A stretch of 64,000 nucleotides of DNA from Microglena sp. YARC. Lineage: Eukaryota; Chlorophyta; Chlorophyceae; Chlamydomonadales; Chlamydomonadaceae. The stretch lies in contig CM039462.1 in the NCBI GenBank assembly GCA_022414725.1, positions 117,569,966-117,633,965 of the forward strand. Reading direction: 5' to 3'. The notes beneath the pieces were generated by a model. That model saw only the letters and a list, made by a program, of their open reading frames with translations, was not told where the DNA came from and made no database searches. How positions within the stretch are numbered: position 1 is the stretch's first letter; every line of letters starts with the position of its first letter. Both the position numbers and the translations under genes were made by a program. Shown one piece after another: positions 9,830-21,719 of this stretch.

Positions 9830-12559
9830 GCCCCCGCTTTAATCAATTTTGCTAACCGACAAGCAGACTGCTTAGACTCATTACATGGCCATTTGTTTGC
9901 CAACCTTACAGCAGTTTGGCCGAGTTCATGACAAAGCTTTTCATTTCAGCTACGAGCAGTAGCTTCTAGGCAGCTCCCTGAGCCAGCCACTGGTCCAAGC
10001 CCCAAGACAGCAGCAACACAGGAAAGCTGATTTTGTCAAATTGTGTCTGCAAGGTGCACTTGGTTGCATCAAAAATTGTTGTCTAAACTTGTAGTTGTTG
10101 ATCAGGTGTTGAACACGGTGTTGAACACGGTGTTGAACACCCTGACCACCTGCTCAACAACCTGAACAGGTGCAGACTGACTTGGGGTTTGCAGGAGCTT
10201 AACGTAGACATGACTTAGAACTGTCATTACCCACTGCATTGGGTCAACTTCAGCTTTCTTACAACAATGAAATGCTGTGAAAGCATCTTGTACTCATGAG
10301 TGAGGTATAGCAGTGTGTATGCGGCCCGTGTTCACCCTGCACAAAACAGTGAGCAGTCTGCAGGCTACCAGATCATACAATTGAACCGATCCAAGTGGCT
10401 GGTTTGCAGCAGGCTGGCCAACTGATGTGAATTGTGTGGCTGCATGTGGGTCATAACTACATTTCCTTAATGGTGGTTGAACCATCCGTATTCATGGGTT
10501 CATGGTTCATGCATCAGGTTCTCATGCATTAAATTTGTAGCTTCACGTTCAATGTACGGTTTTCCAAGAGCTAGTTGGCACGTAAGTGTTTGAGCAATCC
10601 ACTGGATTTGGAACCTCTCCCTTCAAGTTACCCCTCACTTGGATACCACATCAATTCCACAAGTCATCAAGGGCGGAACCATCTATGCATCATGCGAATT
10701 CTGGCAGCATCGCTCTAAAAACAACGTGCCCTTTGGTCATGTTTTGGTGGTGATCTCGCAAGCACGGGAAGCAGTTTTTCCTTCCTGGTTCCGACAGTTA
10801 TAATTATCGCCGTCAGTTGCTTCAGTAAACACCATTATGAATTGCGGCTTCTCGCTATTACGCGCTGAGTGCCTTACAACAACCATTGGGAAGGTTTTCT
10901 TCAGTATATACAATCCTGGCGAAATAGTTGCTACCGCACACGTACCCTCGGACTTGGGAGCTCGTTCCAGGAATCCTGCTGCGTAGCTTCAAGGATGATC
11001 CCAGCATTATCGATCAGTTGCGTGCGTTCTGGTGGGTGGCTGTCTTGGTTGCAGGTTAGAGAAGTTACGAAAGTTTAGTGCGAGAGTCAGACGGTGCGAA
11101 TGCTCTAGTGTTCGGTAGAAATCAGGAAACAATGTGTCGCGCTACAAGCGCTGCAATTGGAAAGCGAGTGCAGAATAGGTTTTGTGTAGTTTGAAGGCCT
11201 CGTGCGTGATAATATTCAGCGGACACACGCACACGTGCGAAACAGAAAGCTGGTCCGCCCCCCTGCCCACGCCCACGTCGGCCCTGCTGTCCTCCGTAAC
11301 CGATCTATGATCGTAACTTGGACGCGTGCTCGGGGCTGAGTGGCGCGCGCGGGGCTGGGTGGAATCCGCCCTCCTAATCGTGCATTCAATTCCCCAAGAT
11401 AATTATGTGGCATCCTTCTGGCCCAGTCTTCATCTCATCTGTGACGTATGAGTACGATGAATGGCCAATTATTTCCTCATGGTCACCACCTAGATATGAT
11501 AGCACTAGGTTTCTCTACTCAGACAAACGACTAGACCGCCAGTTCGCCTTGCAGTTGCGTCGTCGCCTCCTCGAGGGGGCGCGCGGTGAGGATCGGTATC
11601 CGTCACAGCATCGCATAGGGTTCTTTGCATCAGTGGGCAATACCACGCCACGGTTCCTCTGTCCAATCACTTCTTTGCCTGCTGTGCGAAAAACTCTCAT
11701 GTCGCGCGGAGTAACTTGCGGCTACTCTCACATCCGCCAGCCCAGGGCAGGATGGCACCGGACAAGGCAGGTCTACCGTGTACTACGTTACGTATGCCTG
11801 CCTGGTGGGTCTCTGTGCACTAGCCCAAGATTGGAAGGATTAGATGTGATGGGACGAAGCCTTCCCTGCAGGGGACGAGGGAATAGGAATGGGTGCAATC
11901 TCATGTGCACTGATATGTATGTTACAGTCCAGGGCTAGCCAAATAGGCTCGAGAGACCAGTCCAAGAATGGCCTACCTACCTATCTACCCACCACCAGCT
12001 GCCCACCTCACCACCTGCCCACCTGAAGAGGATCAAACAAGTAAAATTGAAGCTAGGCTCAGTTCTACTGTGAAGTGTGAACGAGTTTCTCAACAATATG
12101 TATAATGCGGCAAGCTGAAAACAGTGTTCATTTCCTGCCCAGAACCTTGGAACAAATGTATTTTTACTGTCTTCACCAAAGTGACTGCATGCTGTATTTA
12201 GGAGAGTGTTGCAGCAGTTTATATATATTTATTTTTATATTGTCGCTGTTAACTCAGCCCACAGACAGTGAGTAGCATGATGGCAAATATACCATGCAAT
12301 AAAAACAAACCAATGAAAACAGGTCCAACCTACCGAATCAAGAGGTTTATTAGGTGCGCATTGCTTCCTTGGCCTGAGCTTCCACTATGCCAGCATCTTG
12401 CCAGATGTCTACCTAAGTGTTGCATGCGAAGTTAGCTTTGTTTCTTCATGAATGTACGAAGAGAATAGATCAAGACATTAAGCATATTTGGAGAAGAATA
12501 CTTTGATTTTGATTGTTTTTACGATGATGGTAATGATTACATTGTTTATTATTCTTACT
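9830..12559. other. repeat-poor stretch without a supported gene
   Basis: Contains a family-2 MITE fragment near 9950, the CACCTGTTCAGG inverted repeat near 10080-10190, and a GC-rich patch at about 11215-11400. The 177-codon open frame at 11405-11938 has no domain I recognise, and part of it (about 11835-11890) is shared with 62060-62110, so it is probably repeat-derived. Confidence 0.5.
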
Positions 12560-12628
12560 GCCGAACACAGTGAGCAGCCAAATTGCTAGCCGGGCCCATG
12601 AGTTAAGTTCAAATAGTCTGTCTACTGC

Positions 12629-12878
12629 TGTTATAGACCGTTTATTATACCGGCTACTGAGTTGCTCTGAGAAGCCAGTGCGCTGTCCATGACTGGACCT
12701 GCACTGTACACGTGTCCCTATGACACTGTGCGCCGTTGTGCAAGTACTGCTGTACTGCCACCGGCTTAGTATATCATGCGGACTCCAGCGGCATGCTAGT
12801 ATTCAATACTGTAATCTATCAGTCGCTACATCTCTCTCGCTTGAAAGAGTATCCCTCACTCACTACGAGATTATCACA
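12629..12878 (+). repeat. 5' LTR
   Basis: 250 bp, starting TG and ending CA, co-linear with 17108-17357. It would carry the element's promoter; no primer-binding site complementary to a common initiator tRNA is obvious immediately downstream (GGTTATGTAAGCCC). Confidence 0.9.
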
Positions 12879-13419
12879 GGTTATGTAAGCCCTTACACTC
12901 ACGCTATTTGATCTATCACGCTGGTCGCAACGCTTTGCAGCATCGCTCGGCGTAACCCAGTTCCCATTTGTCGCTACTCGTCTAAGCCCGCAGCGCCGCT
13001 ACGTCAATTGCTGCTACGTCTGCCTGCCGCTGCCCTAGACAGTCCTCATCTCAAGTCTACAATTGAAGAAAGCAAGCCCGATCTGCAAGTATCGGCCCTC
13101 TGTGTCTCATCATAAGACTATTACCAGTGATATTTGAAGACACTGTCATCTTCACCGCCAACCAAGAAGGTTCGCAAGCTCCGCCCTCAAGCGTCCTTTG
13201 ACCCCCCTCCCCTGACAGACACCTGTCCTTTCCAAATCCCAAACCCTGTCCCGATCTCCCCCCCCCCCCCCCCCCCCCTCCCCTCCCACACACACACACA
13301 CTCCCCTTCTCCCCCACCCATTTCCCATTCCCCGATCTACACAACTCCTCATCCACCCCTAGCAAAGCACCTCACTCCCTGCTCCGGCGATCCACCTCCA
13401 TTCCCTGCTTTCTCTCCTA

Positions 13420-16272
13420 ATGGCCGCCTTCAAGGCCTACCCCATCGTCGAGACGTACAACGGCGACAAAGGTAAATTTGCTGAGTTCTACACCTCCCTT
13501 GTCAGCCCAATGATCGATGACTTAACCCGCCACTGTGTCATCGATGGCGCCAAGGACTTTGCAGACTACGACGAGCCCATGTGAGGATCGGGATACCCCG
13601 ATGTCCAATATGCCAGAATATCCTGTTGTGACAATTTCTATGCGCTCCAGCACATCAAACAGTCCCTCTCCATGGATCTGAGAGAACAAGTGCACGCTCA
13701 CACAAACATAGCTGCGGCTGCACTCTGTTTCCTTCGCCGGGAATTTGGAGGAGGTATGAAACTCAACCTAACAGGATTGCCGCATATCCACACACTACCA
13801 CAACCTCCCATGCTCCTACCTGATTCACACCCCGAAACTACCGCAGAGCCACCTCAGCCCCCGCAACCATCCCCGCCACCTGCATCACCCCTCCCTCCTG
13901 TCAGTGACGCTGAAGTGGACCCGCAACCAATGATTCAAGACCAGAGCATTCCAAGACCTGCCCAAGCCCTCACCCAAGTCCAACTTGGCCGCCAGTTCTT
14001 CGAGGCAGCGCCGCACCCCATGGGCATGCCATACCCCTTCAGCAGTGAAGACGAAGCTGAAGAAACGAGACAACTTGATGCATCTATACCTACCAGACTG
14101 TCCCACCAGGATCAAGGCTCTTCACAGTCCCCTCCCCAATGTCCACCTCCTCATGACTGCATGAACTGCCAAGGCCATGGTCATACCATGGATGACTGCC
14201 CAAGTGAACCACTCCCTGACCCACAGTCCTCCACAGCTCCAGAATGCTCCACATGTGCAGGCTATGGACACACTAGCAAGGAATGCCCAACCCAGTTCTC
14301 CACATCATCTGAAGAAGACCCTCCTGAAGACCAAGCTGCTGGACAAGAAGATACATCTACCACCGAGGATCCATATGCAGATGATATCCCTACACCCCCA
14401 GCTGATGACATTGGTGAGATTCCTGACAACCTAGTGAATGATCCACCTCAGCCTGCCTTGCAAGGACCTCTACCTGCCCAACCTGCCGCTCCCATGCTCG
14501 CTGCACCACCTGTCAACCCATGCCTAATTAATGGTTCCTGTATCGTCAACACTACCTGTCAAAGGCACTGCACCCATGATGTCAAGACACTCATCAGAGT
14601 TAGAGACCTTGAGCAACCAGTGATCATCTACCTGGAAGGATCCCTGGAACCTATCATCTGTGTCAAAGAAGGGACAGCAGTGATCAAAGGTCACTTTGGT
14701 TTCTTACTGACACTCTTGAATGTCCTTGTCCTCCCAGCCCCCTACAAACACAACTGCATCAGTGTTTCGGCTTGGATGCAGCATCCCTCCACCCATCCAT
14801 CATCTCACCTCCTCCTCGCTTCCCAAAGGGCCCTATTCAAGATTGAAAACCCCAGTGGCCATTACTTCTCAAACCTTGACTGCAACACCTTGTATGACTC
14901 TGGAGGATACCATGTCACACCTGCCTACTATGCTCAGCAAAGTGACCACCCAGATCATGACTCCCCTGAAGACCCCTGGTATCTACAACCAGACATCATG
15001 ATCCATGAGCTATCATACCCAGCTCGTGAACGGTGGGAGAACCGCTTTAGAGACATTCCTACACCTCCACCCCTGCCTTCACCAACTCCTCCTCCTCCTG
15101 CTCCTCCACCTCCCCCTCCTCCCCCTCCTCCACTACCTAACTCCAAGACCCCCCCTTCTCCGTCACAACCTTCCACCTCTCTTCCCCTTCGGAACCTCCC
15201 TCCCAGATCAAACCCACCTGATCCGGGACAGAAATACATCTATTGGTCTGAGTGTCACAAAGAAGCAGGATTCTCTGAGGTCCCAAAGCATATGCCCTAA
15301 CCTAACGCAAGGTGGGGAGTCAACACACTCCAGGACTCCAGCGATGACTATGACACCCCATCTGTCATGGCTCAGCTGGCCAAGATGAAGCAATCCATGA
15401 TAGCTATCCTCAACAAGATACTGATCGCACCATCTACCATCCAAGACAGCACAGTACCCTCCACACATGCCTCTGGACCCCCTGACCCTGGACCCTCGGA
15501 TCCAGGTCCCTCTGCTCATGGTCCATCTGCTCCTGATGCAACCACTGTACCAAGTGCCCAGGAACTCTCACCTGCACCACATACTGCTCCAGTCCCCCAA
15601 CCTGATCCTCTGGTACTGCACGAGGCCACCTCACATGCAGAACCTGTCCACCACTCACAGTTCAGGTCAGATACCTTTCTAACGCCTGTAGGCCTGACGG
15701 AATACAACCCCCCCGAAGACCCTCCCACTCACCCAGACAGCAGTGAGTCTGACGATGAGAACAACATCCAACTCTGTCAGGTCACGTACAATGACATGGC
15801 AGGAGACACTCACACACACTACAAAATGCCTCAACTGGTTGCACTATTCAACACCATTTCAGACACCCCAGCCATCCCAGCCTTACAGAGCATAGTCACC
15901 ACCCACATATACAGAATCACCATGGATTTCAACTCCATCTATGAGGGACTCTGTGACATGGAAGCACACAACACTGACCTGCCTTGGCCCCCATACCATG
16001 TCATCCAACCCCTGTATAACCACTCAACTGCCCTGGCAAACCTAGTGTGGCGATACCCCACCTGCCCCCCATCTTACCAACAGGCTCTTCAGTGGTCCAT
16101 CTGCCTCCAGGCTGCCATGGTCAGAGCATATGCATTTGCAGCCACAACATCACCCTCTACTCTCCTGACGGGGTACAGGGTAGCACAGGCAGACATACCC
16201 AGCCCATTCCTAGCCTACATTGATGACGTAGTCACACCCTGGAGCCACCTGGACTTTACTTCATCCTCATGA
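13420..16272 (+). pseudogene. gag/protease-like polyprotein of the LTR element, interrupted by two stops
   Basis: One continuous frame starting ATG at 13420 (MAAFKAYPIVETYNGDKGKF...), broken by TGA at 13582-13584 and TAA at 15298-15300 but otherwise open to 16272. Two CCHC zinc knuckles (CX2CX4HX4C) occur in tandem near 14158-14199 and 14248-14289, typical of nucleocapsid. A region near 14520-14770 aligns by eye with a Copia protease and its flank (..NVLVLPAPYKHNCISVS..), but the catalytic Asp-Ser/Thr-Gly is replaced by Asn-Thr-Thr. A proline-rich linker follows (about 15055-15190). The C-terminal third is Pro/Ser/Thr-rich, then more globular from about 15740. The stops could be mutations in this copy or sites of readthrough. 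Confidence 0.75.
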
Positions 16273-16421
16273 GTTTCCCCCCAATGATGCGCATTGGTGG
16301 CCACCCCAATGCCTTTGATGACTTCTATAAGAAAATCGTCAAGCGCATCAGATATGATGGGTACTACCAAGTCCCGTACCCACCCACTCCCTCCTATAGA
16401 CCTGAATTCTTTCATTATTGA
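16269..16421 (+). CDS. small 3' frame of the LTR element (50 codons), ATGA overlap
   Basis: Starts at an ATG that overlaps the terminal TGA of the long frame (ATGA at 16269-16272) and reads MSFPPMMRIGGHPNAFDDFY... to TGA at 16421. It may be the original C-terminus after a frameshift, or a separately translated frame. No known domain. Confidence 0.4.
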   Translation: MSFPPMMRIGGHPNAFDDFYKKIVKRIRYDGYYQVPYPPTPSYRPEFFHY

Positions 16422-17107
16422 TGACCATCAATAGGGGGGAACCAACCTCATTCAGTCCTTATCCCCACAAGGGAAGCAAATCCTGGCCTCCACTTACAGT
16501 TCAGGTCAGATACCTTTCTAACACCTGTAGCAGCCTACCAGAAACCCCTCCCTACACTAGCTCCAAGTAGTATCCCCTGCAAGCTCCCTCTGAAAACCCC
16601 AGCAGCATACCCAGCAGCCATCCTGCAGCTCCAAGTACTATTCCCTGTAGGATCCCTTGCAGCCCCTAGCTGTATGCCCAGCAGGATCCCCTGCAGCCCC
16701 AGGCATATGCCCAGCAGCTTCCCTGTAGCTCCTAGTAGTAATCCCTGTAACTCTTATACAGCACTTGCATGTTACTTTAAAAATCCTGCAACCCAGCCTG
16801 CAGCCCCTCAGTAATTCCCCCTCAGGCTAGCTGCTACCTTAACACAGTTAATATTGATCATTGCAGCCTCCCTGCCAAAACCATCAAGAGACCAAGGCAT
16901 CTTAGTAGTTTCTATCTTAGTAGTAGCTATCTTAGTAGTTCCTCATGACTTTGAAAGTCTTCCTATAATTATTTCTTACTCCCTAAGTTTATATATCCGC
17001 TTCTGTCCTATCGAGTATTTATCAGTTCACATCTTAGCATATTTCCTTATAGCCCCTCAGTTAACTCCAGGAATTCTTGATCCCAAGAATACCTTGAGTT
17101 GGGGGGA
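16422..17107 (+). other. 3' untranslated part of the LTR element
   Basis: Begins with a second copy (16497-16530) of 34 bp found in the coding frame at 15658-15691 (one mismatch). It continues as low-complexity CAGCAG/CCCTGCAG/TAGTA sequence and ends in the polypurine tract before the 3' LTR. No reverse transcriptase remnants were seen. Confidence 0.7.
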
Positions 17108-17357
17108 TGTTATAGACCGGATTGTATACCAGCTACTAAGTTGCTCTGAGAAGCCATTGCGCTGTCCATGACTGGAGCTGCACTGTACACGTGTCCCTGT
17201 GACACTGTGCGCTGTCGTGCAAGTACTGCTGTACTGCCACCGGCTTAGTATATCATGCGGACTCCAGCGACATGCTAGTATTCGATACTGTAATCTATCA
17301 GTCGCTACATCTCTCTCGCTTGAAAGAGTCTCCCTCGCTCAATACGAGATTATCACG
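17108..17357 (+). repeat. 3' LTR
   Basis: 250 bp, preceded by GTTGGGGGGA and followed by the target duplication ACTGC. The terminal CA has become CG. Confidence 0.9.
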
Positions 17358-17809
17358 ACTGCCCTTGCCGCCCTTGCCGCAAGTGGGAAGGCAAGACTGG
17401 TATGGCGGCTACTGGAGAGTCCATAGGCTGTGAACTTCCGGAGTTATGTGCAGAGCACAGAGACGAGGGGAAGACGGTAAGGATAAGATCTTTACAGTTA
17501 GATAAAGCATTCGATCAATGCGCTAGGAGGAAGTACTGAGATGGCGCGGCACCTTAGGGTACCGGCATCAGAGTCCGTGCCATAGCTGGCAGCGGCATCG
17601 CAGTACAGTGCAGCAGGGAGGTAGACCTGTGCACTCTAGGTGAGCCGGTGAAACCCGGTGAATAACGTAGGCTGGTTCTAAGAGTTTAGCTACCGGTTTA
17701 TCAGACTGGAGCTACAAAACAACGAGTAGGACAAGGAAGGACAGCAAAACAAAATGGGAGTGAGACTCCTGAAGTCTTGAATCCGGTGTTCATGTACCGG
17801 TATGTATGT

Positions 17810-17965
17810 TGTTACAGGGGTAACAAAATAGGCTTAAGGAAGTCCCCAGCCATGATGTCTGGAAGGGCTATAACAAAAAAAAACTGACGAACTGACCCCC
17901 GAACAATTGTTTTACGGACAGGGGGCTCTGAGTTCGTACCACAGTGATAAATTATTTTTACTGCT
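17810..17965 (+). mobile_element. CCAGGGGTAGCC-family element
   Basis: Near full-length member lacking part of the 5' motif; it retains CCCCAGCCATGATGTC, CGAACAATTGTTTTAC and TGAGTTCGTACCACAGTGAT. Confidence 0.65.
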
Positions 17966-17989
17966 ACAGCCCTGATTCTCGACTGGAGG

Positions 17990-18300
17990 TCTACATGACT
18001 ACATCGCAGGGGCTAGACTGCAGATGATGCTGGGTTCGAAACCCTATAGATGCGCTTTAGTGTTCGCAGTCGCTGTCAACTGCCATGTTAGCACTGTGCA
18101 GGTCAAGTAGCAGCCGGAAGACAGGGCTCATGTAATGTCACGCTCCACCAGGCGTTATCATGACTCTGCATCGTGGGACAACTATTATTACGTTTGTAGT
18201 AATAAAACGTGATTTGCTCTCGTTTACATTTTTCCGCCATAGACGGCGAGCAGCCAAATTGCTGGCTGAAGCTATGTGACCAAGTTCAAGTTCAAGTTTA
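17990..18300 (+). mobile_element. tRNA-headed SINE, near full length
   Basis: The T-arm-like GGGTTCGAAACCC (B box) lies near 18032-18044, followed by the same body as 9600-9800. Next come CACCAGGCGTTATCATGACT, an AT-rich insert, and the 3' module ACGGCGAGCAGCCAAATTGC ending in AAGTTCAAGTTCAAG. The copy at about 40530-40686 links the same body and 3' module directly, which supports one composite family. Confidence 0.6.
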
Positions 18301-18985
18301 CGATTGTAGATACAGTATCGCCCCATCAAGCTAGATTCGTTTATATAAGTGACCTGGACAAGTTTTTTAACTGTCCACCCCGCGCATGCTCCCTGCATCC
18401 CAGTTTTCCGTGGGCATCGCACGGGGGGGCTTGGAATTAGAAGATAGCGAGCAGCCCGGAGTTGGCGGAAAACCATGTAACAATTAAAAATAAAATTATA
18501 TATTTGTTTTTTTCCAGTGATAATTAGGCGTGGGCAACCATGTTGTTCTGGGGGACTCCAAAATCTACATCATGAGACACAAGCGGTTCACAAATCTGCG
18601 ACTGAGATGCAGGAGACCCTCAAAAATCTGTGTGCGGCACGCAACATGCAGCATGTACAATAACCCTGGTGGGCACAGGCACAGTAGCATGGCTGTAAGT
18701 ATGCGTCATATACTCATATACTTACATACATACATCATGAGCCCCATAATCAATGGCACGCATTGGAAGTACCTTCAAAAACTTGAACGCCCTTATCAAC
18801 TTGAGGTGAACAGCCCATGCCGCGTGTCCACGAGCAGGTGGCGTGGGCCCATGGCCTAGGTCGACGCCTAACCCTCAGGCATCGCGGCACCTGCCCTGGT
18901 GTAACCAGGGTAGCAGTAGGGTCTCTGCCACATTCAGGGCGGTACAAACTACCAACATATGTTTGACCACTACATGCGTCCGGCT

Positions 18986-19163
18986 TTATAGCAATTCAGG
19001 GGATGAACTGGACAAAACGTTTCAGCGAGAAAGTTGCACTTCCTACTTCGTAACTTGAAATCGAGAATTTTTGCCTGGAAATCCGAGAATTCTCGACAAT
19101 TCTGATCGAGGGAACGACAAAGTACGAAACGTTTGTCCAGTTCATCCCCGGAATTGCTGTAAT
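18986..19163. mobile_element. fold-back/MITE with ~36-bp inverted repeats
   Basis: Left arm AGCAATTCAGGGGATGAACT and onward to AAACGTTTC; right arm is its inverse with few mismatches. The interior (CGAGAATTCTCG etc.) resembles the 63449-63570 fold-back. No certain target duplication. Confidence 0.65.
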
Positions 19164-19269
19164 ACATGAAGTTAACGTTGTATCTTGATTCCTCACAAAT
19201 AATCCGTGCCTGACTCTGGAGACAACAAATACTAAACACAGTTTAGTCCTACATTGTGCCAGACAATAC

Positions 19270-19560
19270 CTAATTCCAATCTTGCTCAAGCTCGAACGAG
19301 TCCTTCCTCAACCCAGACTCTGACACAGCAGAAGCAATGCCTCCCTCAGCTAAAAAGGCTGCAGGCGGCGGTGGGGGTGGGGGTGGTGCTCCGTCATCTG
19401 ATGTATCGCCGTCAATCATCTCCTCGGCAAAAACTGGGGGTGGGGGGGGTGCCTTGTTGTCCGATGTTTTGCCATCAACCATCTCCTCGGCAAAAACTGG
19501 GGGTGGAGGGGGTGCCTCGTCGTCTGAGGCATCGCCATCAATCATCTCCTCAGCAAATTC
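19270..19560 (-). CDS. doubtful C-terminal exon with 21-residue acidic-proline repeats
   Basis: The minus strand reads three in-phase 63-bp units of the form FAEEMIDGDTSDDGAPPPPP, then AAFLAEGGIASAV and a charged tail ending SFELEQDWN with TAG at 19270-19272. The opposite strand is also open (Gly/Ser-rich), so strand is not certain. The acidic motifs and the compact tail favour minus. No upstream exon or clean acceptor was established, and upstream is CA/CCCAC-rich sequence and an (ATT)n tract. I do not recognise the protein. Confidence 0.3.
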   Translation of the reverse strand, partial: EFAEEMIDGDASDDEAPPPPPVFAEEMVDGKTSDNKAPPPPPVFAEEMIDGDTSDDGAPPPPPPPPAAFLAEGGIASAVSESGLRKDSFELEQDWN

Positions 19561-19714
19561 AGCAAGTGGGTGTGGGGGTGGAGTGGGGGTGTGGTGTGGG
19601 TGGGTGGATGGGTGTGGTGTGGTGGTGAGGGTGAGTGCGTGTGTGGGGGTCCTTTTTAAGCCCTTCCTATCACGGTAACATAACATACAAGTTATGATAC
19701 CGTGATACATACAT

Positions 19715-19719
19715 ATAAC

Positions 19720-19774
<55 letters not shown>

Positions 19775-19832
19775 CATATAACTATATTATTATTATTATT
19801 ATTATTATTACTATTATTATTATTATACATGT
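19715..19832. repeat. (ATT)n microsatellite in two blocks
   Basis: Two ATT/TTA runs separated by TACATATAACTATA. Confidence 0.9.
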
Positions 19833-19899
19833 GACATACATACAAGTGGGGGTGAAGGCAGAGATTTGTTTTCAGTTCAGAAAGTGGTTTGCATGGTAG

Positions 19900-21479
19900 C
19901 TTCATGGGTTTATGCCTCCTCCAGGGGCAGCGCCCTTGCAGCTTTAATATCGAATTGTGTTGATTTGGGTTCTAGGTAGCGATTTGGGTCTGATTGCTGG
20001 GATCACGATTCGGGTCTCACGTAGGGGACATCTCGGCCATACGAGGTCTGAAGTAGCGATCGGGATAGGTAGCGGAAAAAACAAACTGTGGATGAAGGGT
20101 GCGCACATCTCCGTATTATAGTTTTTATTGGAAGGAGTTTTACCCCAGGAAGTGGGACCCCGTACAAAAAATAGCACCTACGAGGATTCAGAAAGGAAGG
20201 CGGAGAAGGTCCTACATAAGTACAGCATAAAGGATGTGTGATTCTGCAGGAACACTATCTCTCGGAACTGAAGGTTGGGGATCTAAGGTGGTGTGCACGA
20301 CTGCACGTGGGCACGGATATTTGTATGTGATAATATTTGATATTTTTATAATTGATATTTGCGTACATAATATTTGATATTTATTGGCAGTGCCCCCTCT
20401 TCAAGGGCTACCCATCTGCCCGTCCAACTGACCAACCGTCTGACCGAGACGAAGTTTGACACGTCAGCCAACGGTCTTGTAACTAACTCGCTTCCGTTGC
20501 CACCTGTCGCTCCAGGGTGTCGCTCAGTCGAGAACACTCTCCGCCAAGTTTTAGCGTCGCTTGCGACGCTGCATAGACCTTGTATATGATCTATGTGTTC
20601 AAGTGTACTAGTACACTTGAACGGGGCCAACTTGACAGCTGTCATTCATGGCTTGATGATGTAAGTGGGTGGGCTTCCTTTCTCATAATAATTGTGTGTG
20701 TGGACAGACAGCTCTGTATTTTGAGGATTAGTTGATCACCCCTCCCAGATGTTGTGGAGCGGGCTTGTCTTGGGTCAACAATGGCCTGTCAACGACAACG
20801 TAATGTAATGTAATGTAATGTAACATACGGGATGATACAAAATCGAAACTGTTGTTTGAAGGACTAGGCTCAGCCTTTCAGCTTCGAGTCACAACATAAC
20901 TGAATTGCGATGCTCATATGTGCTCCCCTGAAATCTGTCCGGTGTCAATAAGTCTTACTTAATTGTTGTATGTTCAAGAAAGTGCCGTTTTTTGTGATTT
21001 TAAGTGTAACCTGAAAAAGTAGTTTGTGATAAACAAACTAACAAACAAAAGGACACACACTTAAAGAAATACAAATCTGTGATGAAAAAACGTGGAGGTG
21101 ATAGACAACACAAAATTGGTGGTTGCCCCCAGTGCAAGCAAACGGGCTGCCCCCCTCAACCTCACTCCTCGAAATAAGGCGTACTGTTTATTTATGACAA
21201 CACAACAGCCATTCTGCACTCATTCCGGAAACTTGTTTTCGTCCTTGTTTCCACATATGCATTTTTACTGCCAAAAAAAGCGACCTGCCAAATTGCTGGC
21301 TGAAGCTATGTAACCAAGTTTAAGTTCCACAAGTCCCTGCAAGGTCCCTGTACGCAATGCTGCCCTTTTTATCAACAGAGATTTTCGCCTCAAAGGGTGG
21401 GTCTCCATGCGCTAGCCAGCCCTAGACTCAAGGATTTTATCGATGTGATCAGCGGAGTCACTCCTACCAGTGATTTTTT
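19900..21479. other. no supported gene; repeat fragments
   Basis: Holds a CCCAGGAAGTGGGACCCC fragment (20125-20210), the AGCGACAGGTGGCAAC repeat on minus (20380-20580), a GTAATGTAAT run near 20805, and a GCAAACGGGCTGCCCCCCTC module (about 21125-21195). That module recurs near 35395 and 38445 (plus) and 2250 and 54175 (minus). A SINE 3' module is at 21270-21330. Confidence 0.55.
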
Positions 21480-21705
21480 TTCAAATCTGCAAGTGGTTTT
21501 TTTCTAGCTCTATGGCTGTAGGCCTTCTCCAGGGACAACGTGTAAGTCTTTTTATAGCTTTTTATAGCTTTCTGTAGCTTTTTGGGGCCATTTGGGGCAC
21601 ACAAAAAAAACTTTTTTTTTTTAAACTTTTTTATAGCAACAATTTCTCGAAAACGGGGTTAAAACTAGCGATCGCTATATATAGCGGGAAAAAATATCCC
21701 TGACT
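21480..21705 (+). repeat. CTAGCGATCGC-family dispersed repeat
   Basis: Carries TTTTTCTAGCTCTATGGCTG, TTTATAGCTTTTTATAGC, CGAAAACGGGGTTAAAACTA and GCGATCGCTATATATAGC. The closest relative is 60600-60785. Confidence 0.65.
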
Positions 21706-21719
21706 CCTACATAAGGACG

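Larger units (their letters stand above)
12629..17357 (+). mobile_element. non-autonomous Copia-like LTR retrotransposon (4.73 kb)
   Basis: Two 250-bp direct terminal repeats bound it, the left reading TGTTATAGACC...TATCACA. A 5-bp target duplication ACTGC lies at 12624-12628 and 17358-17362. A short polypurine tract (GTTGGGGGGA) immediately precedes the 3' LTR. Internal coding is limited to a gag/protease-like frame (13420-16272) and a 50-codon overlapping frame; integrase, reverse transcriptase and RNase H are absent. The LTRs differ at about 17 of 250 positions by eye, so the insertion is not recent. It landed next to a SINE 3' module (12560-12610). Confidence 0.9.

Noticed and set aside
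11405..11938. 177-codon plus-strand gene
   Set aside because: No domain, no splice context, and part of it recurs near 62060; probably repeat-derived.
19254..19678. Gly/Ser-rich plus-strand proteins overlapping 19270-19560
   Set aside because: Composition follows from the antisense of the acidic-proline repeat; no splice or start context favours plus. The minus frame was kept, with low confidence.
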